Shown here one piece after another: positions 1-8,890 of a stretch of DNA of 64,000 bases. The notes below the pieces were generated by a model. That model saw only the letters and a program-made list of their open reading frames with translations. It searched no databases and was not told the DNA's origin. A program made the translations under genes and the position numbers. This DNA is from Paracoccaceae bacterium (GTDB taxonomy: Bacteria; Pseudomonadota; Alphaproteobacteria; Rhodobacterales; Rhodobacteraceae): assembly GCA_030750975.1 (NCBI GenBank), contig JASMHC010000022.1:1-64000 (forward strand). The letters run 5' to 3'. Every line of letters begins with the position of its first letter. Positions within the stretch are counted from its first letter, which is position 1.

Positions 1-2
1 GT

Positions 3-581
3 ATAGAGGGATCGGCGGCGTCGATCCTTGCCGCAGAGCGTGTTGCCCTGAACTTTGCCGGGCGGTTGTCCGGGACGGCAACTTTGACAGCGTCCTATGT
101 GCAGGAACTTGCGGGTACCAAGACACGTATCACCTGTACACGCAAAACCACACCGGGGCTGAAGCTTGTCGAGAAACTCGCGATTTTGCATGGCGGCGGC
201 CACAATCACCGGTTTTCCCTGTCCGATGCAATCCTGATCAAGGACAACCATATCGCAGCGGCTGGTGGCATCAAACAGGTGTTGGAAGCCGTTCAGCGAA
301 ATGTGGGTCACATGGTCGTGGTCGAGATCGAGATCGACGGTTTGCATCAGTTGGACGAGGTGCTTCAGACCGGGGGCGCAGATGTCATCATGTTTGACAA
401 TATGTCGACCGAAGACATGGCCGAAGCCGTAAAGCGCATTGACGGGCGGGCGAAGACAGAAGCCAGCGGGAATGTGACCCTTGGCCGTTTGCGCGAAATC
501 GCATCGGCAAATGTGGATTATATTTCCTCCGGTGCTTTGACCCATTCGGCGGGGACCGTCGATTTCGGTTTGGATTTCTGA
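3..581 (+). CDS. nadC: Nicotinate-nucleotide diphosphorylase (carboxylating), 3' part
   Basis: The reading frame is open from the window edge, so the 5' part of the gene lies outside. The enzyme converts quinolinate and PRPP to nicotinate mononucleotide in cytosolic de novo NAD synthesis. Family hallmarks are visible: ALNF near the left edge, the substrate-binding TRKTTPGLK segment, GGGHNHR, the ILIKDNHI signature and VIMFDNM of the TIM-like barrel, then an ISSGALTHS loop close to the C terminus. About 192 residues of the usual 280-290 are present. The stop is followed by a hairpin terminator, so this is the last gene of its transcript. Identification is firm. Confidence 0.95.
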   Translation: MEGSAASILAAERVALNFAGRLSGTATLTASYVQELAGTKTRITCTRKTTPGLKLVEKLAILHGGGHNHRFSLSDAILIKDNHIAAAGGIKQVLEAVQRNVGHMVVVEIEIDGLHQLDEVLQTGGADVIMFDNMSTEDMAEAVKRIDGRAKTEASGNVTLGRLREIASANVDYISSGALTHSAGTVDFGLDF

Positions 582-618
582 TCCTCTGAACCGCTCCAGA
601 CCGTCTGAAATGCAAAAT

Positions 619-637
619 GCCCGCCCTTTCGGCGGGC
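619..637 (+). terminator. Rho-independent-type hairpin after nadC
   Basis: A perfect 7-bp stem, GCCCGCC/GGCGGGC, encloses a 5-nt CTTTC loop about 38 nt after the nadC stop. The following AATAAAT tract is AT-rich but not a strict T-run, so terminator strength is uncertain. Confidence 0.7.
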
Positions 638-713
638 AATAAATACCTATTGCGTACGCCTTTCAAAATGGGGCGCTGCTGCATCAACACTTCATAAGGA
701 AAGGCCAAAACAC

Positions 714-2483
714 ATGACAGAGCACAGGCTGTATCAGGTTGAGCGCCCAGTATCGTCGGATAGTTTGGGAGTTTGGGGTAGCGATGTATTTGCGGATATG
801 TTGCGAGGTTTGGGGGTGAAGTATGTTGCGCTGAACCCTGGGTCGAGCTTTCGGGGTTTGCATGACAGCCTTGTGAACCACCTTGGTAATGAAGATCCGC
901 AGATGCTGTTGTGTCTGCACGAAGAGCATGCGGTTGCGATTGCACATGGCTATGCGAAGGTGACGGGGGAGCCATTGGCGGTGATTCTGCACAGCAACGT
1001 GGGTCTGATGCATGGGACGATGGCGATCTTCAACGCATGGTGTGATCGGGTTCCTGTGCTGATCTATGGTGCGACGGGGCCGGTTGATGCGGCGCTGCGG
1101 CGTCCTTGGATTGACTGGCTCCATACCTGCCGTGACCAGGCGTCGATGATCCGGAATTATGTGAAATGGGACGATCAGCCTGGCTCGATGGAGGCGGCGC
1201 TGGAATCGATGTTGCGTGCGGATGTGATCGCGCGGAGCGAGCCGAAAGGGCCGACCTATGTGAACTTTGATGTGTCGATCCAGGAAAAGCAGCACGCGCA
1301 GGCCCCGGCGCTGCCGGATTTTGCGCGTTACCAGCCGCCTTTGCCTGCGGCTCCTTCGGCCGAAGGCGTGGCACGTGCGGCGGACCTGCTGAAGAACGCC
1401 AAGGCGCCTGTGGTGCTGGCGGGGCGGGTGTCGCGCGATCCGGCGGATTGGGCGCGGCGTGTGGCCTTTGTCGAGGGGCTGGGGGCGAAGGTTCTGACGG
1501 ATATCCGGATCGGGGCGTCTTTCCCGACGGATCACCCGCGGCATCGGGGTAAACCAGCCTTCTTCATCGACGACGCGGCGGGCGCGGTGCTGCGCGAGGC
1601 CGATGTGATCCTGAGTCTGGACTGGCTGGATGTCGCGGGTACGCTGAAACTGGCGGGCGAAGTGACGGCGCAGGTGATCCAGGCGTCGCTGGATTATCAG
1701 CTGCACAATGGCTGGGGGATGGAGCATCAGGCGCTGCCTGCGCTGGATCTGCACCTGGCCTGTGGCCCGGATGTTGCGATGCATGCGATTGCCGATGCCC
1801 TGGGTGTAGGGGCGGGCGAGATGCCCGGTGATTTGCCGGTCAAACCCGCGCTGAACGCCCCCGATGCAGATGTTGAGCTTGATATCATGACGCTGGCCGG
1901 GGCGCTTGGCGAAGGTTTGGAAGGTGTCTGTGCCAGCTTTGTGCGTTGGCCGTTGGGTTGGGCGGGCGAGGCGTGGCACTTCCGTCATCCGCTGGACTTC
2001 CTGGGTTCGGATGGCGGCGCGGGGATCGGCTCGGGTCCTGGGATGCTGATCGGGGCGGCGCTGGCGCTGAAAGACAGCGACCGGCTGCCTGTTGCGGTTC
2101 TTGGGGACGGCGACTTCATGATGGCGGCCTCGGCATTTTGGACGGCGGCGCATTATGGCACTCCGTTCCTGGCGGTGGTGTCGAACAATCGCTCGTTCTA
2201 CAATGACGAGGTGCACCAGGAACGCGTGGCAGTGGCCCGCAACCGCCCGGTCGAGAACAAGTGGATCGGCCAGCGTATCGGTGATCCGGATATCGACATT
2301 GCCGGAGTTGCGCGGGCGCAGGGCTGCGAAGGGATCGGCCCGGTCTTTACCGCGGGCGAGCTGGTCGAGGCGATCAAACAGGGCGTCGAGATGGTGCGCG
2401 CGGGCAAGAGCGTAGTGATCGATGCACGTGTCCAGCCGGGGTATAACCCCAACATGGTCGCTGGCCTGACGCGGAGCGACTGA
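714..2483 (+). CDS. Thiamine-diphosphate-dependent enzyme (acetolactate synthase / benzoylformate decarboxylase superfamily)
   Basis: This 589-residue protein has the three-domain layout of the superfamily: an N-terminal PYR domain, a central domain and a C-terminal PP domain. The cofactor-activating glutamate sits in LHEEHAV (about residue 70). The ThDP/Mg motif GDGD starts near residue 464 and ends with NN about 25 residues later. It would cleave or ligate 2-oxo acids in the cytosol, but the substrate cannot be read from the sequence. GGAAAGG lies ahead of the ATG. The stop overlaps the start of the next gene (TGATG), so the two are translationally coupled and a 2-oxo acid/2-hydroxyacid interconversion may be shared. 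It is not a biosynthetic IlvB: no ilvN follows and the motifs around the active site differ. Confidence 0.8.
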   Translation: MTEHRLYQVERPVSSDSLGVWGSDVFADMLRGLGVKYVALNPGSSFRGLHDSLVNHLGNEDPQMLLCLHEEHAVAIAHGYAKVTGEPLAVILHSNVGLMHGTMAIFNAWCDRVPVLIYGATGPVDAALRRPWIDWLHTCRDQASMIRNYVKWDDQPGSMEAALESMLRADVIARSEPKGPTYVNFDVSIQEKQHAQAPALPDFARYQPPLPAAPSAEGVARAADLLKNAKAPVVLAGRVSRDPADWARRVAFVEGLGAKVLTDIRIGASFPTDHPRHRGKPAFFIDDAAGAVLREADVILSLDWLDVAGTLKLAGEVTAQVIQASLDYQLHNGWGMEHQALPALDLHLACGPDVAMHAIADALGVGAGEMPGDLPVKPALNAPDADVELDIMTLAGALGEGLEGVCASFVRWPLGWAGEAWHFRHPLDFLGSDGGAGIGSGPGMLIGAALALKDSDRLPVAVLGDGDFMMAASAFWTAAHYGTPFLAVVSNNRSFYNDEVHQERVAVARNRPVENKWIGQRIGDPDIDIAGVARAQGCEGIGPVFTAGELVEAIKQGVEMVRAGKSVVIDARVQPGYNPNMVAGLTRSD

Positions 2484-3517
2484 TGATGACCCCGAAGATC
2501 TATATTGCGCAGGATCCTGTGCTGGAAGAGGTGTTGGACACCGCAACGGATCGGCTGCGGGCCGAAGGCTGGGAGGTCGTTCGCGGCCCCCAGATCACCC
2601 CGGGTGTTCCGCTGCGGCTGACGGAAGAGCAACGGCAGGCGCTGCTGTCGGACGTTGATATCATCGTGGCCAGCTCGCGGTCGCGGCTGAGCGAGGCGGA
2701 TCTGGATGCCTCACCACGGCTGCGGGCGCTGGTCTTTCCGACGATCGGGGTGGATGCGGTCGATCTGGAGGCCTGTGCCGCGCGTGGTCTGATCGTGGCC
2801 AATGGTGCAACGCCCGAGAACTTTCTGGCGATGTCAGAGGCGACAGTGATGCTGATGCTGGTGCTGCTGTACCGGCTGCATGAATCCGAACGCCTGCTAC
2901 GCGAAAATGCGGGCCGGCCGCAGCAGATGTATGCGCGGATGGTGCGGGGCCGGACGATCGGCCTGATCGGGTCTGGCCGGATTGGGGCCGGGGTGATCGA
3001 GCGACTGCTGGCGTTCGAGCCGGCACAGATCCTGGTGCACGATCCGTTCCTGACACCTGACACCGCACCCGCGGGCGTACGGTTGGTGGAGCGCGACGCG
3101 CTGCTGACCACGTCCGATGTGGTCAGCCTGCATGTGCCGCTCAACGCGCAGACGCGAGGCATGATTGCCGAGGCGGAACTGCGCGCGATGAAGACAAATG
3201 CGGTTCTGATCAACACCTCGCGCGGGGGTCTCATTGACGAGGATGCGCTGGTGCGGGTGATGACAGCAGGACACCTGGCCGGTGCGGGGCTGGACGTGAC
3301 GGAAACCGAACCGCTGCCCGCCGACCACCCGCTGCGCGGCCTCGACCGGGTGATCCTCACCCCGCATATCCTGGGCCACACCATTGATCTCTACACGGTC
3401 ATGCCCGACGTCCTCGTCGAAAACGCAACACGCATCATGAAAGGTGATCTGCCGACATATGTCAGGAACCCCGATGTGGTGGAACGCTGGCGACAAAAGT
3501 TGAACGATCTGAACTGA
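2483..3517 (+). CDS. D-2-hydroxyacid dehydrogenase family protein
   Basis: The product is 344 residues, normal for the family, which reduces 2-oxo acids to D-2-hydroxy acids (or the reverse) with NAD(P)H. The nucleotide-binding GSGRIG motif is near residue 163. The catalytic triad is visible: Arg in NTSRGGLID (about 246), Glu in TETEPLP (about 275) and His in TPHILGH (about 294). Its ATG overlaps the stop of the ThDP-enzyme gene, so the two form an operon. The substrate is unknown; phosphoglycerate dehydrogenase is unlikely because there is no C-terminal ACT domain. Confidence 0.85.
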   Translation: MMTPKIYIAQDPVLEEVLDTATDRLRAEGWEVVRGPQITPGVPLRLTEEQRQALLSDVDIIVASSRSRLSEADLDASPRLRALVFPTIGVDAVDLEACAARGLIVANGATPENFLAMSEATVMLMLVLLYRLHESERLLRENAGRPQQMYARMVRGRTIGLIGSGRIGAGVIERLLAFEPAQILVHDPFLTPDTAPAGVRLVERDALLTTSDVVSLHVPLNAQTRGMIAEAELRAMKTNAVLINTSRGGLIDEDALVRVMTAGHLAGAGLDVTETEPLPADHPLRGLDRVILTPHILGHTIDLYTVMPDVLVENATRIMKGDLPTYVRNPDVVERWRQKLNDLN

Positions 3518-3903
3518 CCAACCCCTCCGCGCGAACGGTGTGCACAGCCGAACTGCAGAGCCTATGTTCCTTGCACCTATTGAATGGCCGTGAACCGCGC
3601 CGGGTTTGCCGGAGGCGTTACACAACGGTTGCCCGGCGCTGTGCGGCACAGTGGTGCAAGGCAGGTGTCGGCGCATGATGGTCGCGTACTGGAAAGCAAC
3701 CGGCGCACAATCCCGACACAGGGGCAAAACCACCCCGGAAGAAAGTCCATACTCGGGCCCAACGATAGGCACCCCGGCTTCCATGTCTTGACTTTGTACC
3801 AAGGCTCGGCACCTATGTTGCGCGCGCCACAACTCTGGAGTTCTTAGCTATCAAGTCCGGGCGGGCGCGCTGTTTGGATAAAAACCATGTGTGGAGACAG
3901 GCC
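3518..3903. other. Non-coding interval before the MarR gene
   Basis: No convincing gene is seen in these 386 bases. Short open frames here lack ribosome-binding sites and recognisable products. The only structured element noticed is a TTAG-type operator half-palindrome just before the marR start (3844-3855). A TTGACT at 3788 has no well-placed -10 box. Confidence 0.5.
3844..3855. promoter_or_regulatory. Putative MarR operator (TTAG-N4-CTAA type), degenerate
   Basis: TTAGCTATCAAG matches 10 of 12 positions of TTAGCTATCTAA, the site found at 11524-11535. It lies 49 nt upstream of the marR start codon, where autoregulation is commonly exerted. This is inferred from motif recurrence only. Confidence 0.4.
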
Positions 3904-4431
3904 GTGAGCGATGCGATGAAAGAAAAGCAATCAAGCCACGTACCTGTCCAACCCGACGAGCGCATGGCCCGGCTGGTACGACTGGCGGCCCGCGGGTTCA
4001 ACCGGGCGCTTCAACTTCGACTGCAAACGGAAAATGTTACGTTCGGTCAGTGGATCTTCTTGCGTATCCTCTGGCAGGAAGACGGCTTGTCGCAACGCGA
4101 ACTGAGCGACCGGGCGCATCTCACCGAACCCACCGCTCACACTGCGCTCATCAAGATGGAAGAGCTGGGCTACATCGAAAGACGCAATGTTGAAGGCAAC
4201 AAGCGGCGCCAGCACGCCTTTCTGACAAAGAGGGGCTGGGCGCTGCGCGACGTTCTCGAACCACTGGCGCTCGAAGTGAACGATGCGGCAATGGCGGGTC
4301 TTTCCAAGAAAGCTCAGGACGACTTGCGAAACGCCCTTTCCGTGATGATCCGGAACCTCGAAAATGACGAACAGGATGCGGCCGCCAGAGGGGTCCGTGT
4401 TCCCCCGACCAAGGGCAACACAGCAAACTGA
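3904..4431 (+). CDS. MarR-family transcriptional regulator 1
   Basis: A 175-residue winged-helix DNA-binding protein. The core runs from FGQWIFLRIL through the recognition region (LSQRELSDRAHLTEPTAHTAL) to the wing (YIERRNVEGNKRRQ), with dimerisation helices at both ends. The GTG at 3904 is preferred because GGAG sits 7 nt upstream; a TTG further upstream has no such site. MarR proteins usually repress adjacent catabolic genes until an aromatic ligand binds. Its position next to the TAXI-TRAP uptake genes and the repeated TTAG-N4-CTAA palindromes make it the best candidate regulator of the island, although a second MarR gene at 16.1-16.5 kb is an alternative. Confidence 0.85.
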   Translation: MSDAMKEKQSSHVPVQPDERMARLVRLAARGFNRALQLRLQTENVTFGQWIFLRILWQEDGLSQRELSDRAHLTEPTAHTALIKMEELGYIERRNVEGNKRRQHAFLTKRGWALRDVLEPLALEVNDAAMAGLSKKAQDDLRNALSVMIRNLENDEQDAAARGVRVPPTKGNTAN

Positions 4432-4742
4432 ATCGCGAGCCATGCGTGCCGAGTGTCCGGCGCGGGCCATTCAATGGCGGTTGCGGACATAGAGAGCCTA
4501 TGGGGACGGGGGTTTGAGGCCTGCTGCTCCGGGGCTCCACGGGTTGATAGTGCGTCACGTCAAAGCACCTACGCCGGACACACGGCTTCGGCGTGTTCCG
4601 GGTCAGGAACTGTGTCCTGAATGGCTTTCGCTGCGCGATTGCCTCGACATCAATCAGGGTTGACGGGTGCGAGTGGATAGACTAGTAGCCTTAAAGATAG
4701 ATATCTAATATTAGATGTCTACTGCAAAACAGGGAGGAAGAT
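4432..4742. other. Intergenic region carrying the TRAP-operon control region
   Basis: These 311 bases hold no gene. The last 80 bases contain a promoter-like pair and two adjacent operator palindromes, described in a separate entry. Nothing else was recognised. Confidence 0.55.
4660..4722 (+). promoter_or_regulatory. Promoter with double operator upstream of the TAXI-TRAP genes
   Basis: TTGACG (4660-4665) and TAGTAG (4683-4688) are separated by 17 nt. Just downstream are two TTAG-N4-CTAA-type sites, ATAGATATCTAA (4697-4708) and TTAGATGTCTAC (4711-4722). Together they form a near-perfect 22-bp palindrome (4699-4720). Their centres are 14 bp apart and they would cover the transcription start, the classic position for repression. 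The start codon at 4743 is preceded by AGGGAGG. Confidence 0.55.
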
Positions 4743-5732
4743 ATGAAATTTCCAATCAAAGCCGTTGCCGCATCGATCGGCGTCGCGGTCCTTTCGAGCG
4801 CTGCTTCCGCAGAAAGCGTTAATGTGACCCTTTCAGGCGGCAGTCCCTCGGGGCTTTGGTCGCTTCTGGGCGCTGGTATTGACCGTGCCGTCAAGGCGGA
4901 TGACCCGAGCGGCGTGGTGACTTATCAGGCCACCGGTGGTGGCTTTGCGAACATCGGCCTTCTGGGCCGTGAACGGACCGACCTGGGGATGGCACATGAT
5001 GCCGAGATCAAGCTGGCCCTCGCAGGGGACGAACCGTTTGACGCGCCGATCGAGAACCTTCAAGCCATCGGCTACATGTACAACTGGGCGCCGATGCACT
5101 TCTTCATCAAGAAGTCTCTTGCCGAAGAATATGGCATCGACAGCATTGACGACCTCGCGACGTCCGGCGCGGCGATCCGTGTTGCGAACAACAATGCCGG
5201 GAACATCGTCGCCAACATCACGACCTTCATGCTCGAAGAGGCGGGCTACGACGAAGCCACGATCGAGTCCAATGGCGGCGTGCTTGTCCGCGGTGGTTCG
5301 TCACAGCAAGCAGATCTGATTGCAGACGGCCGCACCGATATGGTGATCAACGGCATTTTCATCGGACATTCGTCGTTCCGTAAAGTTGACGAGGGCAATG
5401 ACGTCGTGTTGCTCAGCGTTCCCGAAAACATCATCGCTGCGACCAACGAGCGTTTCGGAACCGGCACGTTCACAATTCCAGCCGACAGCTACAAGAACCA
5501 GACCGAAGATGTCGTCACGGTCGCACTGGGTGCGATGGTAATCACTTCCGATGTACTGCCGGAAGAAACTGGCTACATGCTCGCAAAGAGCATCGCGTCC
5601 AATATCGACGAGATCCGCGGCGTGCATAAGGCGATGCAGGCGCTCACACCGGAACTTCTGACGTCGCAGACCACGCTGCCGTTCCATCCTGGTGCGGAGC
5701 GTGCCTACAAGGAACTGGGTCTGCTCAAGTAA
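4743..5732 (+). CDS. TAXI-family TRAP transporter solute-binding protein
   Basis: A 329-residue periplasmic protein with a Sec signal peptide of about 24 residues ending in ASA before ESVNV. The mature part starts with the NVTLSGGSPSGLW segment typical of TAXI (TRAP-associated extracytoplasmic immunogenic) receptors. It captures a small organic anion and delivers it to the fused membrane subunit encoded next. AGGGAGG precedes the ATG. A GC-rich hairpin follows the stop, a common way to keep the receptor mRNA more abundant than the permease. Within this island the ligand is plausibly an aromatic carboxylate such as phthalate, by context only. Confidence 0.9.
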   Translation: MKFPIKAVAASIGVAVLSSAASAESVNVTLSGGSPSGLWSLLGAGIDRAVKADDPSGVVTYQATGGGFANIGLLGRERTDLGMAHDAEIKLALAGDEPFDAPIENLQAIGYMYNWAPMHFFIKKSLAEEYGIDSIDDLATSGAAIRVANNNAGNIVANITTFMLEEAGYDEATIESNGGVLVRGGSSQQADLIADGRTDMVINGIFIGHSSFRKVDEGNDVVLLSVPENIIAATNERFGTGTFTIPADSYKNQTEDVVTVALGAMVITSDVLPEETGYMLAKSIASNIDEIRGVHKAMQALTPELLTSQTTLPFHPGAERAYKELGLLK

Positions 5733-5749
5733 GGTCGATCCCGCGATCC

Positions 5750-5782
5750 GGCCGGCGCGCGCTGCAACGACACGCGCCGGCC
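5750..5782 (+). terminator. Intercistronic hairpin between receptor and permease
   Basis: Perfect 10-bp arms GGCCGGCGCG (5750-5759) and CGCGCCGGCC (5773-5782) flank a 13-nt loop. No T-run follows, so it is more likely an mRNA-stabilising or attenuating structure than a full terminator. Confidence 0.55.
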
Positions 5783-5898
5783 CACTCATGGACTGCACAG
5801 AGCAATGCCCCGCGGTGGCTACGTGAGATGTCACGTCATGTCATCGCGCGGCCCATACATCGCGGTTCTTTCTCTTCTCTGCCTTATACGGGGTCTAC

Positions 5899-7803
5899 AT
5901 GAATTTTCCTTCGCTTACAGAAACCGGTCGTCGTAGAAATTTAGGCTCGCCGATGAGAACCATCGTCATGGTTCTGGCGGCGGCATTCGCGGTTTGGGTA
6001 ATCCACTCGAACCTCTTCATCATCTCCGATCCGCTCATTCAGGGCATTCTGTTCGTATCGGGCATTTTCACGATTCTCTTCCTCGCGATCGGCGCGACCT
6101 CGCGCGCGCCGGACAGCATTCCGATCTATGATTGGGTTCTCTCTGCGCTGAGCCTGGCCACAGGGGTGTATTTCTACGTGACCTCGGGAGCGATTGCGGA
6201 CCGGATCAGTCTACTCGACGAATTCACAACCGATCAGTTTTTCTTTGGCTCAGCCTTGTTGTTTCTGACCATCGAAGCGACCCGCCGGACCACCGGCCTA
6301 GGCCTGACCGGCGTTGTCGCCCTCTTCCTGATTTATAATCTGTTTGGCTCTCTTCTGCCGCCGCCATTCGGGCATCGCGTCAGCGAGTTCAGCTATCTCT
6401 TGGATATTCTGGTTTTCACCACCGATGGACTTTTTGGCGTGCCGCTTCAGGTCGTTGCCAGCTATGTTTTCCTGTTCGTGATGTTTGGAACATTCCTGGC
6501 CAAGGCCGGGGGAGGGGACTTCTTTTTCAACCTTGCAGCGCTTGTGACCGGCAATGCGCGCGGCGGCCCCGCCAAAATCGCGATCATTTCGTCGGGCCTG
6601 TACGGCACGATGTCCGGGAGCCCAACATCCGATGTTGTTGCAACGGGGTCGATCACGATCCCTGTCATGAAGCGACTCGGCTATCGGGCACGGTTCGCGG
6701 GGGCGGTGGAAGTCGCGGCGTCGTCTGGCGGAAGCGCGATGCCTCCGATCATGGGGTCAGCAGCCTTCATCATGGCCGAGTATTCCGGCATTTCCTACAA
6801 CGCCATCGTGCTCGCCGCTCTGGTGCCGGCGCTTCTATACTACACGGGTGTCTTCGCTCAGGTTCACTTCCGGTCAGTCAAGCACAACCTTCGACCCTCT
6901 GCAGACGAAATACCTTCAGCAAAGGAAACATTCAGGACCGGATGGGTTTTCCTGCTGCCGATCATCGGCATCATCGTCGCCCTCATTCTGGGGTATTCCC
7001 CGACCTTCACAGCCGGTGTCGGAGTTCTGGTAACCATCCTGTCCGCGATGATGCTGAAAGACACACGGCTGTCACTGTGGCAGTTGGTGGAAGGGCTGGG
7101 GGCGACTACGCTCCAGATTCTGCCAGTCGCCGGCGCTTGTGCCGCGGCCGGTCTTGTGATTGGCGGCTTGTCGATGACCGGCCTTGGAATGAAATCCGCG
7201 AACGTCATTTTGACTGTCAGCAACATGCAACCACTGCTGACACTCGTTATCGCCGCGGTCGTCACGATTGTTCTCGGTCTCGGGATGCCAACGCCCAGTG
7301 CGTATATCCTGGCAGCCGTGCTGGTCGGACCGGCGCTGGCAAAGCTCGGTTTCCCGACGTTGCCGAGCCAGATGTTTCTGCTCTACTACGCGATTCTCTC
7401 GGCACTGACGCCACCGATTGCTGTGGCTGCAATCGCGGCCTCAGCGATTGCCGACGAAGACCCCTTCAAGATCGCGTTCTCTGCAGTCCGGCTAGCCGTC
7501 GTCGGCTTCCTGCTGCCCTTCGCCTTCGTGTGGAACCCGGGTATCCTCCTAGAACTTGGCCCCCTGGCAAACACCTTGGCCGTCGTGGGTGCGTTTGCCG
7601 GAGCCCTCGCGGTCGCAGCCTCTCTGGAAGGCTTGGTCAAGACGCAACTCACTGCAATCGAAAGGGGCGTACTTCCCATCGCTGCGATTGGCGCCGTAAG
7701 CCCATATTTGGCGGTATCCGCGATCTGTATTTTGGTGATTGTCGCAATGCTAATCCGGCAGATCGCTTTCACGACAGAAAGCGCCCACGTCGACAGTGCC
7801 TAG
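5899..7803 (+). CDS. TRAP transporter fused permease subunit (DctQM type, TAXI system)
   Basis: A 634-residue polytopic inner-membrane protein, the usual size for TAXI-associated fused permeases. The N-terminal part (about residues 20-160) carries the small DctQ-like helices. The remainder is the large DctM-like domain, with GTMSGSPTSDVVATGSITIP and the GMPTPSAYILAAVLVGPAL re-entrant segments characteristic of the family. It works with the receptor encoded upstream in Na+-driven uptake. It is separated from that gene by a hairpin and is presumably on the same transcript. Confidence 0.92.
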   Translation: MNFPSLTETGRRRNLGSPMRTIVMVLAAAFAVWVIHSNLFIISDPLIQGILFVSGIFTILFLAIGATSRAPDSIPIYDWVLSALSLATGVYFYVTSGAIADRISLLDEFTTDQFFFGSALLFLTIEATRRTTGLGLTGVVALFLIYNLFGSLLPPPFGHRVSEFSYLLDILVFTTDGLFGVPLQVVASYVFLFVMFGTFLAKAGGGDFFFNLAALVTGNARGGPAKIAIISSGLYGTMSGSPTSDVVATGSITIPVMKRLGYRARFAGAVEVAASSGGSAMPPIMGSAAFIMAEYSGISYNAIVLAALVPALLYYTGVFAQVHFRSVKHNLRPSADEIPSAKETFRTGWVFLLPIIGIIVALILGYSPTFTAGVGVLVTILSAMMLKDTRLSLWQLVEGLGATTLQILPVAGACAAAGLVIGGLSMTGLGMKSANVILTVSNMQPLLTLVIAAVVTIVLGLGMPTPSAYILAAVLVGPALAKLGFPTLPSQMFLLYYAILSALTPPIAVAAIAASAIADEDPFKIAFSAVRLAVVGFLLPFAFVWNPGILLELGPLANTLAVVGAFAGALAVAASLEGLVKTQLTAIERGVLPIAAIGAVSPYLAVSAICILVIVAMLIRQIAFTTESAHVDSA

Positions 7804-8003
7804 CTGTGGCGCCTCAGCAGGTTGCCCCTATTGAAGTGCAGTCTGGTCATCGAGGGATTCAACCCAGAGGCGGCATTTGGTCTGGGCCAATTTTTAAGGT
7901 TGGTCCGGGCCGGTCGGCCTATGACACCGAACACAGGCGGCCACTTCCGTAGGTGGGAACTGATCATTTCGCAACCGGCGCAAAGTATGTCGAGGTTCAG
8001 AAA

Positions 8004-8579
8004 ATGAATGAAACACGGGGGCCGGAAGAACTTGGGCCAAAACAGCTTAGTATTGGCGCCGACGCGATCTCCGAGCTGTCGGTTTCAATCAGAGCGCCCC
8101 TTGTACAGGCCGCGGTCGTCGCGAAGGCGATCAACGATTTCGTTCCCGATCACCTAGATTGCTGCCGACCTGACAGGCCAGTGTCGGTGCAGAACCAGAC
8201 TAGCTCTGAGGAGTTCACCTTTTTGCTTACCCTGCGTGGGGAAGAAATATCCGAGTCGCTCCGAGACGAAATAGCCGCATTGGCCCGTGACCTCGAAGAG
8301 AGACTGAGCTTTGCTTTGGTGGCGGAAGGACACCAGGTGTCGGCCAACGATACGGACCCGAAACCGCCAGCCGCGCCGCGCTACTGGAAGGCCTGGGTCG
8401 CCAGCATGTTGGGTGTCTATCCCCTGCTGATCCTTATCTACTACGCGCTGCAACCGCTCACGCAAAACCTTCCAGGTCCCGTGTCTCTGTTTCTTGTTGC
8501 GCTGGTGCTCACCGGGGTGAACGGTGTCTACGTTGCGCCGTTTCTGGGTAAGAAATTGCGTCCATGGCTCACACGGTGA
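8004..8579 (+). CDS. Hypothetical protein with C-terminal membrane domain
   Basis: A 191-residue protein. The ATG at 8004 is chosen because GAGG lies 8 nt upstream. Residues 1-110 are soluble and charged with no recognised motif. From about residue 120 a WKAWVASMLGVYPLLILIYYAL segment followed by a second hydrophobic helix resembles the two-helix tail found on some antibiotic-biosynthesis-monooxygenase-like proteins. That resemblance is only suggestive, because the N-terminal half shows no clear ABM fold. It sits between the uptake system and the oxygenase, so a role in the same catabolic process is likely but undefined. Confidence 0.5.
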   Translation: MNETRGPEELGPKQLSIGADAISELSVSIRAPLVQAAVVAKAINDFVPDHLDCCRPDRPVSVQNQTSSEEFTFLLTLRGEEISESLRDEIAALARDLEERLSFALVAEGHQVSANDTDPKPPAAPRYWKAWVASMLGVYPLLILIYYALQPLTQNLPGPVSLFLVALVLTGVNGVYVAPFLGKKLRPWLTR

Positions 8580-8890
8580 AGCGAGATGGTTCGCTTGCCG
8601 CGACTTATGCACAGGCTGGCTGCCATGACACCTCAGAGACGGGCCCGGCAAGCCGCTGTCGGGGAGGTGCCGGACCACTATTGCGCGAAAGTATCTCGGT
8701 TTTGCGATCTCGTCAGCTTGATCTAGTTCAGAGCCCGCTATTTCGGACAACAAGTTAGGTCGATACCTACAACGCGGGCAAAAAAAGTGGCAGGCTACGT
8801 TGACAGATAAAACTTAGAGAGCTAAGAATAATTGAGAGGTCGAAAACCACTCATTCACTGAAAGAGTCGGATGCCATTGGAGGAGCCCAG
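8580..8890. other. Intergenic region before the oxygenase gene
   Basis: These 311 bases hold no convincing gene. The promoter and operator at 8800-8828 are the only elements recognised. The oxygenase ATG is preceded by GGAGGAG. Confidence 0.5.
8800..8828 (+). promoter_or_regulatory. Promoter with overlapping TTAG-N4-CTAA operator (oxygenase gene)
   Basis: TTGACA (8800-8805) is followed after 17 nt by TAAGAA (8823-8828). The palindrome TTAGAGAGCTAA (8814-8825), extended to CTTAG/CTAAG arms, begins exactly 14 nt after the first base of the -35 box. The same geometry recurs at 11510. Binding there would block RNA polymerase. Confidence 0.6.

Noticed and set aside
684-2546. Long minus-strand frame of about 620 codons opposite the ThDP enzyme
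   Set aside because: Its composition is Arg/His/Pro-rich as expected for an antisense shadow of a GC-rich gene; it has no domain signature, and the plus-strand gene is clear.
3584-3847. Short plus-strand frames between the hydroxyacid dehydrogenase and marR
   Set aside because: No ribosome-binding sites, no recognisable products and several mutually overlapping frames.
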